The notes under the pieces: generated by a model | Databases searched by the model: none | The model's input: only the letters and a program-made list of their open reading frames with translations | What the model was told of the DNA's origin: nothing | Source: Chitinophaga niastensis | Lineage (GTDB): Bacteria; Bacteroidota; Bacteroidia; Chitinophagales; Chitinophagaceae | Direction: 5' to 3' | DNA length: 64,000 nucleotides | Assembly (NCBI RefSeq): GCF_003014755.1 | Contig: NZ_PYAW01000003.1 | Coordinates: forward strand, 310,001-374,000 | Made by a program: the position numbers and the translations under genes | Part shown: piece by piece, positions 44,184 through 53,068 of the stretch | Layout of the letters: every line of letters starts with the position of its first letter | How positions within the stretch are numbered: the stretch's first letter is position 1

Positions 44184-45413
44184 ATGATTCAAAAAATCCA
44201 GATAAACGACACAAGATTTCCATTAGGTAAAGGAGCCGGAAGCGATGCCATTCACCGAGACCCGATATACTCTTACGCTGTTACCCAGCTCATAGATGAC
44301 AGCGGCATTACCGGAACAGGCTTTGCCTTTACATTGGGTGAAGGTAACGACATGGTATGCAGGGCGGCTCAGTTTTATGCAGAACAACTGAAAGGCAGGG
44401 ATATTGAAGAACTGATGTCTGATTTTGGAGCGGTATTCAACCGGCTTTCCAACGAACAGCAATTCCGCTGGCTGGGGCCACATAAAGGGGTTATTCATCT
44501 GGCACTTGCTTCGGTGACTAATGCCTGTTATGACCTATGGGCAAAGAAAAGAGGTGTGCCGTTATGGAAATTATTAACCGATCTCTCACCGGAAGCAATC
44601 ATTAATACCCTTGATTTATCTTATTTGGAAGATGAACTGAGCCGGGACCAGGCATTACAATTATTTAAAGATAATTATCCGGGAAAAGAGACCCGTAAGG
44701 GAATTATAAGTGCAGGTTATCCCGGATACGACACTTCTATTGGCTGGTTCAATTATTCCGATGAAAAAGTACGCGAAAACAGCCGGAGAGCAGTTGCAGA
44801 AGGTTTCACTGCTATGAAACTAAAGGTAGGAAGTCCGGATCCGGAAAGAGATATTCGCCGTTCACATATTGTACGTGAGGAAGCAGGAAATGACATAAAA
44901 GTAATGCTGGATGCTAACCAGCAATGGAGCCTTCCCCAGGCACTTAAAATATGCAAAGCGTTGCAAAGCATGCGGCCCTATTGGATCGAAGAACCCACTC
45001 ATCCGGACGATATATTGGCGCATAAAACGCTGGCCGATGCTATCGCCCCCACGAAACTGGCATTAGGTGAACATGTGCCTAATCGTATCATCTTTAAAAA
45101 CTATCTGCAAACAGGATCAGCAGGTTTTATACAAGTAGATGCGGTAAGGGTTGGCGGGGTAAGTGAGTTCATTACTGTCAGCTTACTTTGCCGCAAATAC
45201 AATATACCTGTAGTGCCTCATGTGGGAGATATGGGTCAGTTGCACCAACATCTTGTGCTGTTCAATCATATCTCTATGGGGCACGAAGCTTTGTTTTTAG
45301 AGCATATCCCCCATTTGCAAAAACATTTTGTACATCCTGCTAAAATAGAAAGCGGGGTTTATAAAACACCCATGGAGCCAGGAAGCAGCTGTGATTTAAA
45401 ACCATTAAAATAA
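44184..45413 (+). CDS. L-fuconate dehydratase (enolase superfamily)
   Basis: The 409-residue cytoplasmic enzyme has the mandelate-racemase/enolase-superfamily barrel. The catalytic Lys is in FTAMKLKVG. Mg ligands are in VMLDANQQWS (Asp), YWIEEPTHPDD (Glu) and LGEHV (Glu). The general acid/base His is in VVPHVGDMGQLHQH. Strong similarity to fuconate dehydratase/ENOSF1-type proteins (PLWKLLTDLSPE, GYPGYDTSIGW) supports conversion of L-fuconate to 2-keto-3-deoxy-L-fuconate. It is second in the operon, between fucosidase and symporter. Confidence 0.93.
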   Translation: MIQKIQINDTRFPLGKGAGSDAIHRDPIYSYAVTQLIDDSGITGTGFAFTLGEGNDMVCRAAQFYAEQLKGRDIEELMSDFGAVFNRLSNEQQFRWLGPHKGVIHLALASVTNACYDLWAKKRGVPLWKLLTDLSPEAIINTLDLSYLEDELSRDQALQLFKDNYPGKETRKGIISAGYPGYDTSIGWFNYSDEKVRENSRRAVAEGFTAMKLKVGSPDPERDIRRSHIVREEAGNDIKVMLDANQQWSLPQALKICKALQSMRPYWIEEPTHPDDILAHKTLADAIAPTKLALGEHVPNRIIFKNYLQTGSAGFIQVDAVRVGGVSEFITVSLLCRKYNIPVVPHVGDMGQLHQHLVLFNHISMGHEALFLEHIPHLQKHFVHPAKIESGVYKTPMEPGSSCDLKPLK

Positions 45414-45431
45414 CCTGCTAAGAAAACATAC

Positions 45432-47075
45432 ATGTTAAAACCATTCGACTTAACCATTACGATTGTATATATCCTATGCATTTTGGCTATAGGCTTGTGG
45501 GCAGGCATCAATCATCGTCGGAAAAGCAAAGCCAATGCTGCAGGCGAATATTTCCTGGCTGGTAAAACTTTAAAATGGCCTGCTATTGGGCTGGCACTTT
45601 TTGCGACCAATATTTCTACAGTACACCTGGTAAGTCTTGCTCAAAGCGGTTTTGACAGTGGGTTGCTGAATGGCAACTTTGAATGGATGGCTGCCTTTAC
45701 GCTTATTTTACTGGCGTTGTTTTTTGTGCCATTCTATATCAAATCCGGCGTGACCACTTTACCGGATTTTCTGGAAAAACGTTATGACCGTTCAAGCCGC
45801 GATTGGCTGGCCATCATCTCTGTAGTTTCTGCCATCATTATCCACATCGCTTTCTCTATGTTGGCAGGAGGTATTGTATTAAAAACCTTGTTTGGACTGA
45901 ACATGTACCTGAGTGTGATCGTGATTTGTTTTATAACGGCCATATATACCATCATAGGTGGATTAAAAGCAGTGGTCGTAACGGAGTCTATTCAAACCGT
46001 TGTGTTGCTGACAGGCGCATTCATTATCAGCTATGCTGCCTTTAACCGGATGGGCGGATGGAGCCCTATGACGGATGTACTAAAAAGCCACGGTGAAATG
46101 AATAAGCTCTCCATGCTGCGCCCGCATGGCGATAGCAGCGGAATGCCCTGGTATACTGTATTTCTGGGATACCCAATTTTGGGAATCTGGTATTGGTGCG
46201 CCGACCAAACTATTGTACAACGTGTACTGGGGGCTAAAAATGAAAACCATGCAAGAATAGGGTCTTTGTTTTGTGGCTTCATTAAAATTTTACCCGTATT
46301 TATTTTTGTGTTGCCAGGTTTGTTTGCTTACACCCTGGCACAATCAGGACATTTGGATATCAGTAGTTTGGGACTGGATGATAAAGGTCATGTAAACTCA
46401 AAAGGCATTTATACGCTGATGATTACGCAGCTTTTGCCTTCCGGTTTGGTGGGTGTATTGGTAGCAGCGCTTTTGTCGGGGCTTATGAGCCAGGTCTCTG
46501 GCGCATTAAACTCCATTTCCACTATGGTCAGTTACGATATGTACCAGCGTTATCGCCCAGCCGCTTCAGACAAACAATTGATATGGGCAGGAAAAATATC
46601 GGCGGGTATTGCGCTGGTATTTTCGCTTGCTTTACTCCCTTTATTAAACAGATATGAAAGTATATTTAGTGGGATTAACGACATCATTGCCCACATTGCC
46701 CCCCCAATTACCTGTGTGTTTTTGCTTGGCGTATTCTGGAAAGGTGCTTCCGCCCCTTCGGCAAAACTAACTTTATGGATTGGATCTGCTTTGGGTGTAG
46801 TGGTTTTTGCTATTAATAAATTGTTCCCGGAAACAATTATCGGACATACCCCTTTTATGATGATGGCCTTTTACCTGTTTTGTGTTTGTGTGGTTATACA
46901 AGTAGTGTTTTCTTATATCTACCCGGTACAACACAATTCGGAAAGTTCGCAGCTGTATTGGAAGACACCCCTGGAACCACTAAGAGGTCCGGCATGGAAA
47001 GGTATTGGGAATTACAAGGTGCTGTCGGTCATCTTACTGCTGATCACTGGAATCTTGTATTATATATTCCGATAA
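45432..47075 (+). CDS. sodium/solute symporter, SSS family (probable L-fucose importer)
   Basis: The 547-residue inner-membrane protein has about 14 membrane segments and SGLT/SSS landmarks: EYFLAGKTLKWPAIGLALFATNIS, TLPDFLEKRYDRSSR, FITAIYTIIGGLKAVVVTE, WYWCADQTIVQRVLGAKN and GLMSQVSGALNSISTMVSYDMY. Its place between fuconate dehydratase and mutarotase genes suggests Na+-coupled L-fucose uptake; in Bacteroidota this role is otherwise often taken by the MFS transporter FucP. The gap to the dehydratase gene is 18 bases. Confidence 0.9.
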   Translation: MLKPFDLTITIVYILCILAIGLWAGINHRRKSKANAAGEYFLAGKTLKWPAIGLALFATNISTVHLVSLAQSGFDSGLLNGNFEWMAAFTLILLALFFVPFYIKSGVTTLPDFLEKRYDRSSRDWLAIISVVSAIIIHIAFSMLAGGIVLKTLFGLNMYLSVIVICFITAIYTIIGGLKAVVVTESIQTVVLLTGAFIISYAAFNRMGGWSPMTDVLKSHGEMNKLSMLRPHGDSSGMPWYTVFLGYPILGIWYWCADQTIVQRVLGAKNENHARIGSLFCGFIKILPVFIFVLPGLFAYTLAQSGHLDISSLGLDDKGHVNSKGIYTLMITQLLPSGLVGVLVAALLSGLMSQVSGALNSISTMVSYDMYQRYRPAASDKQLIWAGKISAGIALVFSLALLPLLNRYESIFSGINDIIAHIAPPITCVFLLGVFWKGASAPSAKLTLWIGSALGVVVFAINKLFPETIIGHTPFMMMAFYLFCVCVVIQVVFSYIYPVQHNSESSQLYWKTPLEPLRGPAWKGIGNYKVLSVILLLITGILYYIFR

Positions 47076-47116
47076 TCAAATTTTGAGCAGATTGCATACT
47101 CTTCAAACACATTTAT

Positions 47117-47539
47117 ATGCAAATGAAAAAAAATATAATTACCATATTTCTTATCGGCTTTCTTTTGGTAGCCTGTAAAGAGCATATTAAGCCGGCACAT
47201 ATAAAACGATTTGGTTCGGTAACAGGGTTGAAAGCGGAGAAACTGAATTATTACAAACAGTTGCATGCAAAAGCCTGGCCTTCTGTACTGAAAAAAATAA
47301 AGGAATGTAACATCCGCAACTACTCTATCTATTTACAAAAGATAGGGAATGATTATTACCTGTTTAGCTATTTTGAATATACAGGAACAGATTTCGATGG
47401 TGATATGAAAAAGATGGCCGCCGATCCAAATACGCAACAGTGGTGGAAAGAAACAGACCCTTGTCAGCAGCCACTTCCTGAAACTGCTGCGAAAAAACAG
47501 ATATGGACAGCGATGGAAGAAGTCTTTCATGCTGATTAG
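47117..47539 (+). CDS. L-rhamnose/L-fucose mutarotase-like lipoprotein
   Basis: The 140-residue product is a RhaM/FucU-type sugar mutarotase (ferredoxin-like fold): LNYYKQLHAKAWPSVLKKIKECNIRNYSIYL with the catalytic His, then YYLFSYFEYTG and WWKETDPCQ. Most mutarotases are cytoplasmic and about 105 residues long. This one has a lipoprotein signal (FLIGFLLVAC, Cys20 counted from the first Met), so it should act in the periplasm, interconverting anomers released by the fucosidase before uptake. The second Met (47123) is an alternative start. Confidence 0.88.
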   Translation: MQMKKNIITIFLIGFLLVACKEHIKPAHIKRFGSVTGLKAEKLNYYKQLHAKAWPSVLKKIKECNIRNYSIYLQKIGNDYYLFSYFEYTGTDFDGDMKKMAADPNTQQWWKETDPCQQPLPETAAKKQIWTAMEEVFHAD

Positions 47540-47569
47540 GGTATTTATTATTAAATAAAAAAAGCAGAC

Positions 47570-48340
47570 ATGGCTTTATTATACCAAAAAACTATTTTTC
47601 TCACAGGAGGCTCAACGGGCATAGGTTGGGAATGTGCAAAAGCTTATGCAGCAGCCGGGGCAAATGTGGTGATAGCAGCGTCCTCCAGGGAGCAGGTGGA
47701 AGATGCGATAAAACAATTGGGGCCGCAACATCTTGGTGTGGAATGTGATGTATCCAATGCTTCCGATGTGGAGGCAGCGATCCTCCAAACCATAACAAAA
47801 TACGGGCGGCTTGATGCTATACATAATAACGCTGGTATTGCAACGCCCTCAAAACCGCTGCATGAAACCAGCGATCAGGAATGGAATCGTTTGATGGATG
47901 TAAATTTAAAAAGTGTGTTGTTTACCACTCGTTTTGGATTTGAAGCACTAAAGCAAACAAAGGGTTGCATTTTAAATACCAGCAGTCTTGTAGGGGAAAT
48001 AGGTCAGGAAAACCATGCTGCTTATACGGCTACAAAGGGTGCTATGAACGCACTCACCAAATCAATGGCACTTGATTATGCTCCTTACAACATACGGGTA
48101 AATGCAGTGTCACCTGCCGGCGTGTGGACCCCGATGCTGAGAGAATGGAGCAAAGAACAACCCAATCCGGCTTCTATCGAAAAATATTTAGATAAGATAC
48201 ATCCTTTAGGATATTGCCCCGAAGGAGATGTGATTGCTGATGCTTGTGTTTTTCTGCTTTCGGACAAAGCCAGATTTATTACCGGAACCATTTTACCGGT
48301 TAGCGGCGGGGCAGAATTAGGGTATAGAAGAACGTACTAA
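47570..48340 (+). CDS. SDR oxidoreductase, probable L-fucose dehydrogenase
   Basis: The 256-residue classical short-chain dehydrogenase has TGGSTGIG, NNAGIA, catalytic Tyr152 and Lys156 (AYTATKGAM), RVNAVSPAGVWT and TGTILPVSGG. In the non-phosphorylated fucose pathway one SDR oxidises L-fucose and another oxidises 2-keto-3-deoxy-L-fuconate; the sequence alone does not tell which this is. It is the last gene of the operon (30-base gap to the mutarotase). No lactonase or second dehydrogenase is in the locus. Confidence 0.9.
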   Translation: MALLYQKTIFLTGGSTGIGWECAKAYAAAGANVVIAASSREQVEDAIKQLGPQHLGVECDVSNASDVEAAILQTITKYGRLDAIHNNAGIATPSKPLHETSDQEWNRLMDVNLKSVLFTTRFGFEALKQTKGCILNTSSLVGEIGQENHAAYTATKGAMNALTKSMALDYAPYNIRVNAVSPAGVWTPMLREWSKEQPNPASIEKYLDKIHPLGYCPEGDVIADACVFLLSDKARFITGTILPVSGGAELGYRRTY

Positions 48341-48380
48341 ACCTCTCTTTCTGCCTTGCCGCTATAATAGTCTATATTGA

Positions 48381-50858
48381 TCAATCATCGTCCTTATCCA
48401 ACGTTAACCGTACAAAGGCACTGCGTCGCGGAGCCGGCATCATACTGGACTCACCTTTTACGGATTTCCATATTACTTCGTTCAGCGGCAGATCAGGTAT
48501 GGCATCTGCTTTGGAAAAATCAAATTGTGCAGACTGTATGGCGCTCTGATTCCACACGATGTTACGGGCATTGATATCTATATATGCCGGGCGTGCCTGG
48601 TAGCCGGCATTATCTGCTGTTGGCTGAAAGCAACCCCACATAGGTGTTGCAGCTGCATCGTACTGGCTCATAGGCGGAAGGCCCAACACCAGCTCCATAG
48701 TACGCAGCATGGATGCTGTAGAATACATCGTGTGGTTTACACTGTGCCTTTTGATGTAAGGACTGATCACATAAGCAACAGACCTGTGGGCATCTACATG
48801 ATCAGGTCCATCCTGTGCATCATCTTCCAACACAAAAATAGCTGCCTCTTTCCAGATAGGGCTATGAGAAATATGTTCCACCAATCTGCCCAAAGCCAGG
48901 TCATTGTCTGCCACATGCGCCAATGGCGTGTGACTACCTTTAGACATACCACTGGTATGGTCGTTAGGCAGATAGACGGTATTGAAATGAGGAACCGCTT
49001 TGGCCTGTACGAGCGAATCAAAATCGTGTTCAAATACCTGCTCGCGGTAAATATCCTGTATATCCAGGTTCCAGCCGGGATAATTTTTACAGTAATGAGT
49101 GGTATCTTTTAACACGGAGATCGTAGGATATCCGTTATCCATAAATTCTCCGTAATTCCTGAAAGAAATACCTGCCCGCTGACAATAGTTCCAGATAAAA
49201 CCTTTAGTAGGGTTAGCCACTGCCCTGCTCCCATCAAAATCATAAGTACCCCCGCGGCCACTGTAATTGGAAGGCCAGTTCTTTTCCACGAAATCTGTAG
49301 CATAACCTGCCATAGACCAGTTATGTCCGTCGGCACTCACTTCCGCATCTACATAAAAATTATCCAGTAATACATATTCTTCCGACAACGCATGCGCATT
49401 GGGCGTTACGTGCCGGCCAAAAATACAGCGACTACTATCACCATTTCCTTCGGGCATATCTCCCAGCACCTGGTCATAGGTACGATTCTCCTTCAGCACA
49501 TAAAACACGTATTTGATAGGCGATACATCCCCTTGTTTGGTAGGAATAGGATTACCGGGTTCTCCGGAAGCTACCAGTTCTTTTTCTTTTGTGTATGGTG
49601 TATTGAGGTATACCTGGCGGGCATACTTGTTCAGCATACTTTCTGTAGGAACGGGAATTACAGAAAGCGTACCATGGAACATGCTACCAATATATTGAAA
49701 GGGTTTTGATCTGGTAGTATCGCTTTTTTTATAGAGCGTATTGTATTTTCCTCCCAGTGGATCACTTCCGTTCGGGTTGGGCATGGAAGACATTCCTTTA
49801 CCGTTGGTAACGAGGAGATGTTTGCCCCAAACCCTTACACAGGTGGGATACCAACCGGTTGGAATAAAACCTTTGGAACTGCTATGCCCCGGCTTCGACA
49901 CATCAAAAACAGCGAGACAGTTATTATCCGCATTAGCGATGTACAAGGTTTTATCATCTGCTGATAAGGCCACGCTATTGGTGGTAGAACCAATGGGAGC
50001 ATCAGGATACAAAGCTGCATTTACCGTTTCAACTACTTTTTTGCTGCTGCTGTTAACAACAGAAACCGTGTTGGAATTAGCATTGGCTACGTATAACCAC
50101 TTCCCGTTACAACTGATGGCCATATCATTGGGATGGTCTTCAACAGTTACGGAGTCAACAAGCTTGTCCAGATGCGTGTTATATACCCATATCTTCCGGC
50201 CCCCCCAGGCAGAGATGTAAAGCTCCGGCAGTACAGGGTTTAATACACAAGTGTATGCTTCCGCTGAAAGGGATATCATCCGGATCGGCTTCATGGTTTG
50301 CAAATCGCAGGCGTAAAGCGCATTGTTCTCTTTTGTAACTACATACAGCCGCTTATTTTTTTCATCCAGGGTTAATCCTGTAGGACTGATCTTATCTTTG
50401 GGCCAGGGAAGCCCCAGTGTCAGTGTATCTTTATTTATCAGCCGGTTTTTATCGAGGATATAACGTACAATGATATTGTTATTGCCACCGGAGGCATAGA
50501 GATACGGATACTTTTTCCCGAAGGTCAGCCCGAGCCAGGCAGTACCTACCGGTACCTCCTGTACACGTTTTTTTTCTTTCAGGTTGATAAGGTCTATATT
50601 TTGTTTACCATTACCGTTATTAGTGACCGCTACATAATTTCCATCCGGAGAAAGGGCCATGTTTAGTGGTAAGTCGCTGCTCAAAGGAACCGATTCACCC
50701 GCCGGCGTAAGCGACCAGCCATTGGGAAGTTCAATCCTTGCATTAACAGCAGGAGATGAATTTTCCGCATGATGCAGATTGGTTTTATTTTGTGCAAAAG
50801 CAGCAGCAGTCAGGAACAAATTGAATCCTAATAACAAAGACATTGACAGATATCGCAT
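48381..50858 (-). CDS. YncE-like beta-propeller/phosphoesterase fusion protein
   Basis: The 825-residue exported protein (signal ending TAAAFAQ) has an N-terminal seven-bladed YVTN/YncE-type propeller (about 55-380: PLNMALSPDGNYVAVTNNGNG, ISPTGLTLDEKNKRLYVVTKEN, PNDMAISCNGKWLYVANANSNTVSVVN). The C-terminal part (about 420-800) is alkaline-phosphatase-like: YVFYVLKENRTYDQVLGDM, DNFYVDAEVSADGHNWSMAG, and VLEDDAQDGPDHVDAHRS with metal-binding Asp/His. Bacteroidota encode many such fusions; the substrate is unknown. It converges on the fucose operon. Confidence 0.9.
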   Translation of the reverse strand: MRYLSMSLLLGFNLFLTAAAFAQNKTNLHHAENSSPAVNARIELPNGWSLTPAGESVPLSSDLPLNMALSPDGNYVAVTNNGNGKQNIDLINLKEKKRVQEVPVGTAWLGLTFGKKYPYLYASGGNNNIIVRYILDKNRLINKDTLTLGLPWPKDKISPTGLTLDEKNKRLYVVTKENNALYACDLQTMKPIRMISLSAEAYTCVLNPVLPELYISAWGGRKIWVYNTHLDKLVDSVTVEDHPNDMAISCNGKWLYVANANSNTVSVVNSSSKKVVETVNAALYPDAPIGSTTNSVALSADDKTLYIANADNNCLAVFDVSKPGHSSSKGFIPTGWYPTCVRVWGKHLLVTNGKGMSSMPNPNGSDPLGGKYNTLYKKSDTTRSKPFQYIGSMFHGTLSVIPVPTESMLNKYARQVYLNTPYTKEKELVASGEPGNPIPTKQGDVSPIKYVFYVLKENRTYDQVLGDMPEGNGDSSRCIFGRHVTPNAHALSEEYVLLDNFYVDAEVSADGHNWSMAGYATDFVEKNWPSNYSGRGGTYDFDGSRAVANPTKGFIWNYCQRAGISFRNYGEFMDNGYPTISVLKDTTHYCKNYPGWNLDIQDIYREQVFEHDFDSLVQAKAVPHFNTVYLPNDHTSGMSKGSHTPLAHVADNDLALGRLVEHISHSPIWKEAAIFVLEDDAQDGPDHVDAHRSVAYVISPYIKRHSVNHTMYSTASMLRTMELVLGLPPMSQYDAAATPMWGCFQPTADNAGYQARPAYIDINARNIVWNQSAIQSAQFDFSKADAIPDLPLNEVIWKSVKGESSMMPAPRRSAFVRLTLDKDDD

Positions 50859-51344
50859 ACACGAAATTACTTAATCTTCCGGAACAGATACCTTACGTTT
50901 TTTTGATAATATTGGAAATCTGAAAATCTTTTCATAGCTTAGTAACCACTTCAAAGTCATTGTTCGAGTTTTTAACAAACGGATGAATCTTACTCCTGAA
51001 GCATGGAGCCCTTTTATAATTTCCAATCACTATCCTAAATTAATATCTTAAACAAAGGTAAAACCATCGGTCCTGTCTATCCTGAAATCCATGAATTTAT
51101 AACCATGGATGTAGCTTTTAAAGCACCCTCTTATAATCATCAAAGAGCAAACTTAATTCTATTCACTTCCATACTTCCTTTTTTATTGTCTTCAGGGAAA
51201 CATATCTCCTGACGTAAGTTAATGTTTACATACAACCTGGTATTTGATGAGATTTTTTTCATTAAACAGGCCTGTATTAATGCTATGCGTTACCTATCAT
51301 TCACGTAATATTTTCTTCATTTCTTCACAATTAAATTTAAAAAA
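50859..51344. other. divergent intergenic region upstream of the RiPP-like cluster
   Basis: About 485 bases between the phosphoesterase fusion and the precursor gene. A perfect minus-strand -7 element TACCTTTG lies at 51060-51053 and could start the phosphoesterase transcript with a 190-nt leader. A TAATTTCG next to ATG 50858 is a weaker alternative. I see no clear TAnnTTTG for the plus-strand precursor gene, so that promoter may use another sigma factor. Confidence 0.45.
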
Positions 51345-51608
51345 ATGCCTAGCAAACAAGAAATCGAGACTTATCGTAACCATGTAAAAGAAGGACTAAA
51401 ACTGGCACAGGCCGAAATCGGTACCCATATCAATAATGTAGACAAAATGGGGGATTTCGAACTGGTGGAGCTGGCAGGGTTTACCGGCAATGTCATGGCC
51501 TTCCTTGACAAGAATCCTGAAAGTAGCAGCAAAGAAAAAAGGGCAGCGATAAAAGAAGGCCTCCACTCTCCCTGTGCTATTTTTGACAGGAATTGCAGCT
51601 GCGTGTAA
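51345..51608 (+). CDS. putative RiPP precursor peptide with Cys-rich C-terminal core
   Basis: The 87-residue protein has a helical, charged leader-like part (IETYRNHVKEGLKLAQAEIG, GDFELVELAGFTGNVMAFLDKN) and ends in HSPCAIFDRNCSCV, with Cys77, Cys84 and Cys86 as its only cysteines. It has no signal peptide and no double-glycine cleavage motif. Directly downstream lie a radical SAM/SPASM enzyme and an overlapping JmjC-type oxygenase, a typical precursor-plus-maturase order. Modification of the last 14 or so residues (thioether or C-C crosslinks, hydroxylation) is inferred. Alternatively it is a small metal-binding protein needing modification. Confidence 0.7.
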   Translation: MPSKQEIETYRNHVKEGLKLAQAEIGTHINNVDKMGDFELVELAGFTGNVMAFLDKNPESSSKEKRAAIKEGLHSPCAIFDRNCSCV

Positions 51609-51622
51609 TTTCATAAGGATGT

Positions 51623-51656
51623 AAGGGTAATCAGATGATTATCTCTGTTTACCCTT
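51623..51656 (+). promoter_or_regulatory. hairpin between precursor and maturase genes (possible attenuator)
   Basis: Perfect 8-bp arms aagggtaa (51623-51630) and ttaccctt (51649-51656), followed by a pyrimidine-rich tract. An alternative 6-bp hairpin taatca/tgatta (51628-51633, 51636-51641) shares its left arm. It lies 14 bases after the precursor's stop. It could raise the ratio of precursor to enzyme mRNA. Confidence 0.55.
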
Positions 51657-51706
51657 TGCCTCCTCTTTCTTCTGCCTTAATCCATTTTAAACGATCATTT
51701 TACCCC

Positions 51707-53068
51707 ATGAAAGATGCAGCGCAACACGTTTGGAAACTGTCTGATTACATCGTATATACTAACCCGTTAGACGGCGTAGCAGAAGCTAAAAAGTATCGCC
51801 TGTTGTATGGTACAAGACTAAATGCCTTCTTTATTGCCAATGAGGCCGTATGGGACGCGCTGATAACGGATAAAATCCATATCCTGCCGGTGGAATTTAT
51901 TGAACAACTTAGCTCCAAAAAAATTATTGTTGACAGAGAAGAAGATGAGACAGGTAGTATTATCAAAGAAAATGAAACTGCTATTGAGCACCACCAGGAA
52001 TTGTATGAAGTGATACAACCAACAGCTTTTTGCCAGATGGGCTGCCACTACTGCGGACAACAACACACTACTAAGTTGCTTGATGAAGCAGATCAGTTGC
52101 TGCTGCTGGAAAGAATCCGCACAAAACTTCAAAAAGGAAACTATTCAAAACTGAAAGTAGGATGGTTTGGTGCAGAACCTTTGGCGGGTTTAGCCGTAAT
52201 AAGAACGATGAGCCCGCGCTTACAACAGCTGGCAAAGGACTATGGCTGCGATTTTTCAGCCAAAATGGTAACAAACGGTTTAGCATTAACAGAAAAAGTG
52301 GCAAAAGAATTAGAAGAGGTGCATAAGATCAGTTTCGTTGAAATTACATTAGATGGCACTTCTTCATTTCATGACATGCGGCGGGCATTAAAAAATGGAC
52401 ATGCAACTTTCGATCAGATATTCAGGAACCTCGTTACAATTGCTGCTAATAAAGCCATTACATTCAAGATCTCCATCCGCTGCAATGTAGACCAGCAGAA
52501 CATAGAGGGCGTATCTCCCCTGCTAAGGCTCCTTGCGGAAGCGCAATTACAAACAAGGATTTCATTTTATACCGCGTCCGTTTATTCATGGGGAAATGAT
52601 GCGCACCTGAAAGCTGTACAACGCGAAGAATTTGCTGAAAGGGAATTGGTTTGGTTCCGGGAAATGATGGACCTGGGTTTCGAAACAGGATTGATTCCCC
52701 AGAGAAAACCTATTGTATGCATGGCAGTACATAAAGACGCTGAGCTATCAGATGCCTATGGAAATATTTTTAATTGTACAGAAGTATCCTATGTGCCGGC
52801 CTATGGTACTCCCAATATTTATCAGATAGATAAGCTGGGAGAAGAGGATGGTAAGATGCCGTTACGCCATTTCAGTACATTCAATGCGCAGATACAGGCA
52901 GCAACATTACCTTGTTACCAATGCGCTATGCTGCCGGTTTGCGGAGGTAGTTGCCCCAAGCAGTGGGCCGACGGGCATGCACCTTGTCCTACTGCAAAAT
53001 TCAATATGAAAGGCAGGTTAGAAATGTTATATTATTCCACTCATCAAGCATTGGTCCATGCAAAATAA
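51707..53068 (+). CDS. radical SAM/SPASM peptide-modifying enzyme
   Basis: The 453-residue enzyme has the radical SAM cluster motif CQMGCHYC (Cys109, Cys113, Cys116), WFGAEPLAG (GGEP-like), MVTNGLAL and EITLDGTSSFHDMRR. Its C-terminal SPASM domain is Cys-rich (IVCMAVHKDAELSDAYGNIFNCTE, then CYQCAMLPVCGGSCPKQW and CP), fitting two auxiliary Fe-S clusters as in anaerobic sulfatase-maturating and RiPP enzymes. The first 95 residues could hold a leader-recognition domain. Start at ATG 51707 (MKDAAQ); the longer frame from 51635 would cover the intergenic hairpin. The stop overlaps the next gene by 11 bases, which indicates coupled translation with the oxygenase. Confidence 0.93.
   Translation: MKDAAQHVWKLSDYIVYTNPLDGVAEAKKYRLLYGTRLNAFFIANEAVWDALITDKIHILPVEFIEQLSSKKIIVDREEDETGSIIKENETAIEHHQELYEVIQPTAFCQMGCHYCGQQHTTKLLDEADQLLLLERIRTKLQKGNYSKLKVGWFGAEPLAGLAVIRTMSPRLQQLAKDYGCDFSAKMVTNGLALTEKVAKELEEVHKISFVEITLDGTSSFHDMRRALKNGHATFDQIFRNLVTIAANKAITFKISIRCNVDQQNIEGVSPLLRLLAEAQLQTRISFYTASVYSWGNDAHLKAVQREEFAERELVWFREMMDLGFETGLIPQRKPIVCMAVHKDAELSDAYGNIFNCTEVSYVPAYGTPNIYQIDKLGEEDGKMPLRHFSTFNAQIQAATLPCYQCAMLPVCGGSCPKQWADGHAPCPTAKFNMKGRLEMLYYSTHQALVHAK

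Noticed and set aside
51635-51706. 24-residue N-terminal extension of the radical SAM enzyme
   Set aside because: It would translate the intergenic hairpin tail; homologous architecture starts at MKDAAQ and no better initiation signal is seen upstream.
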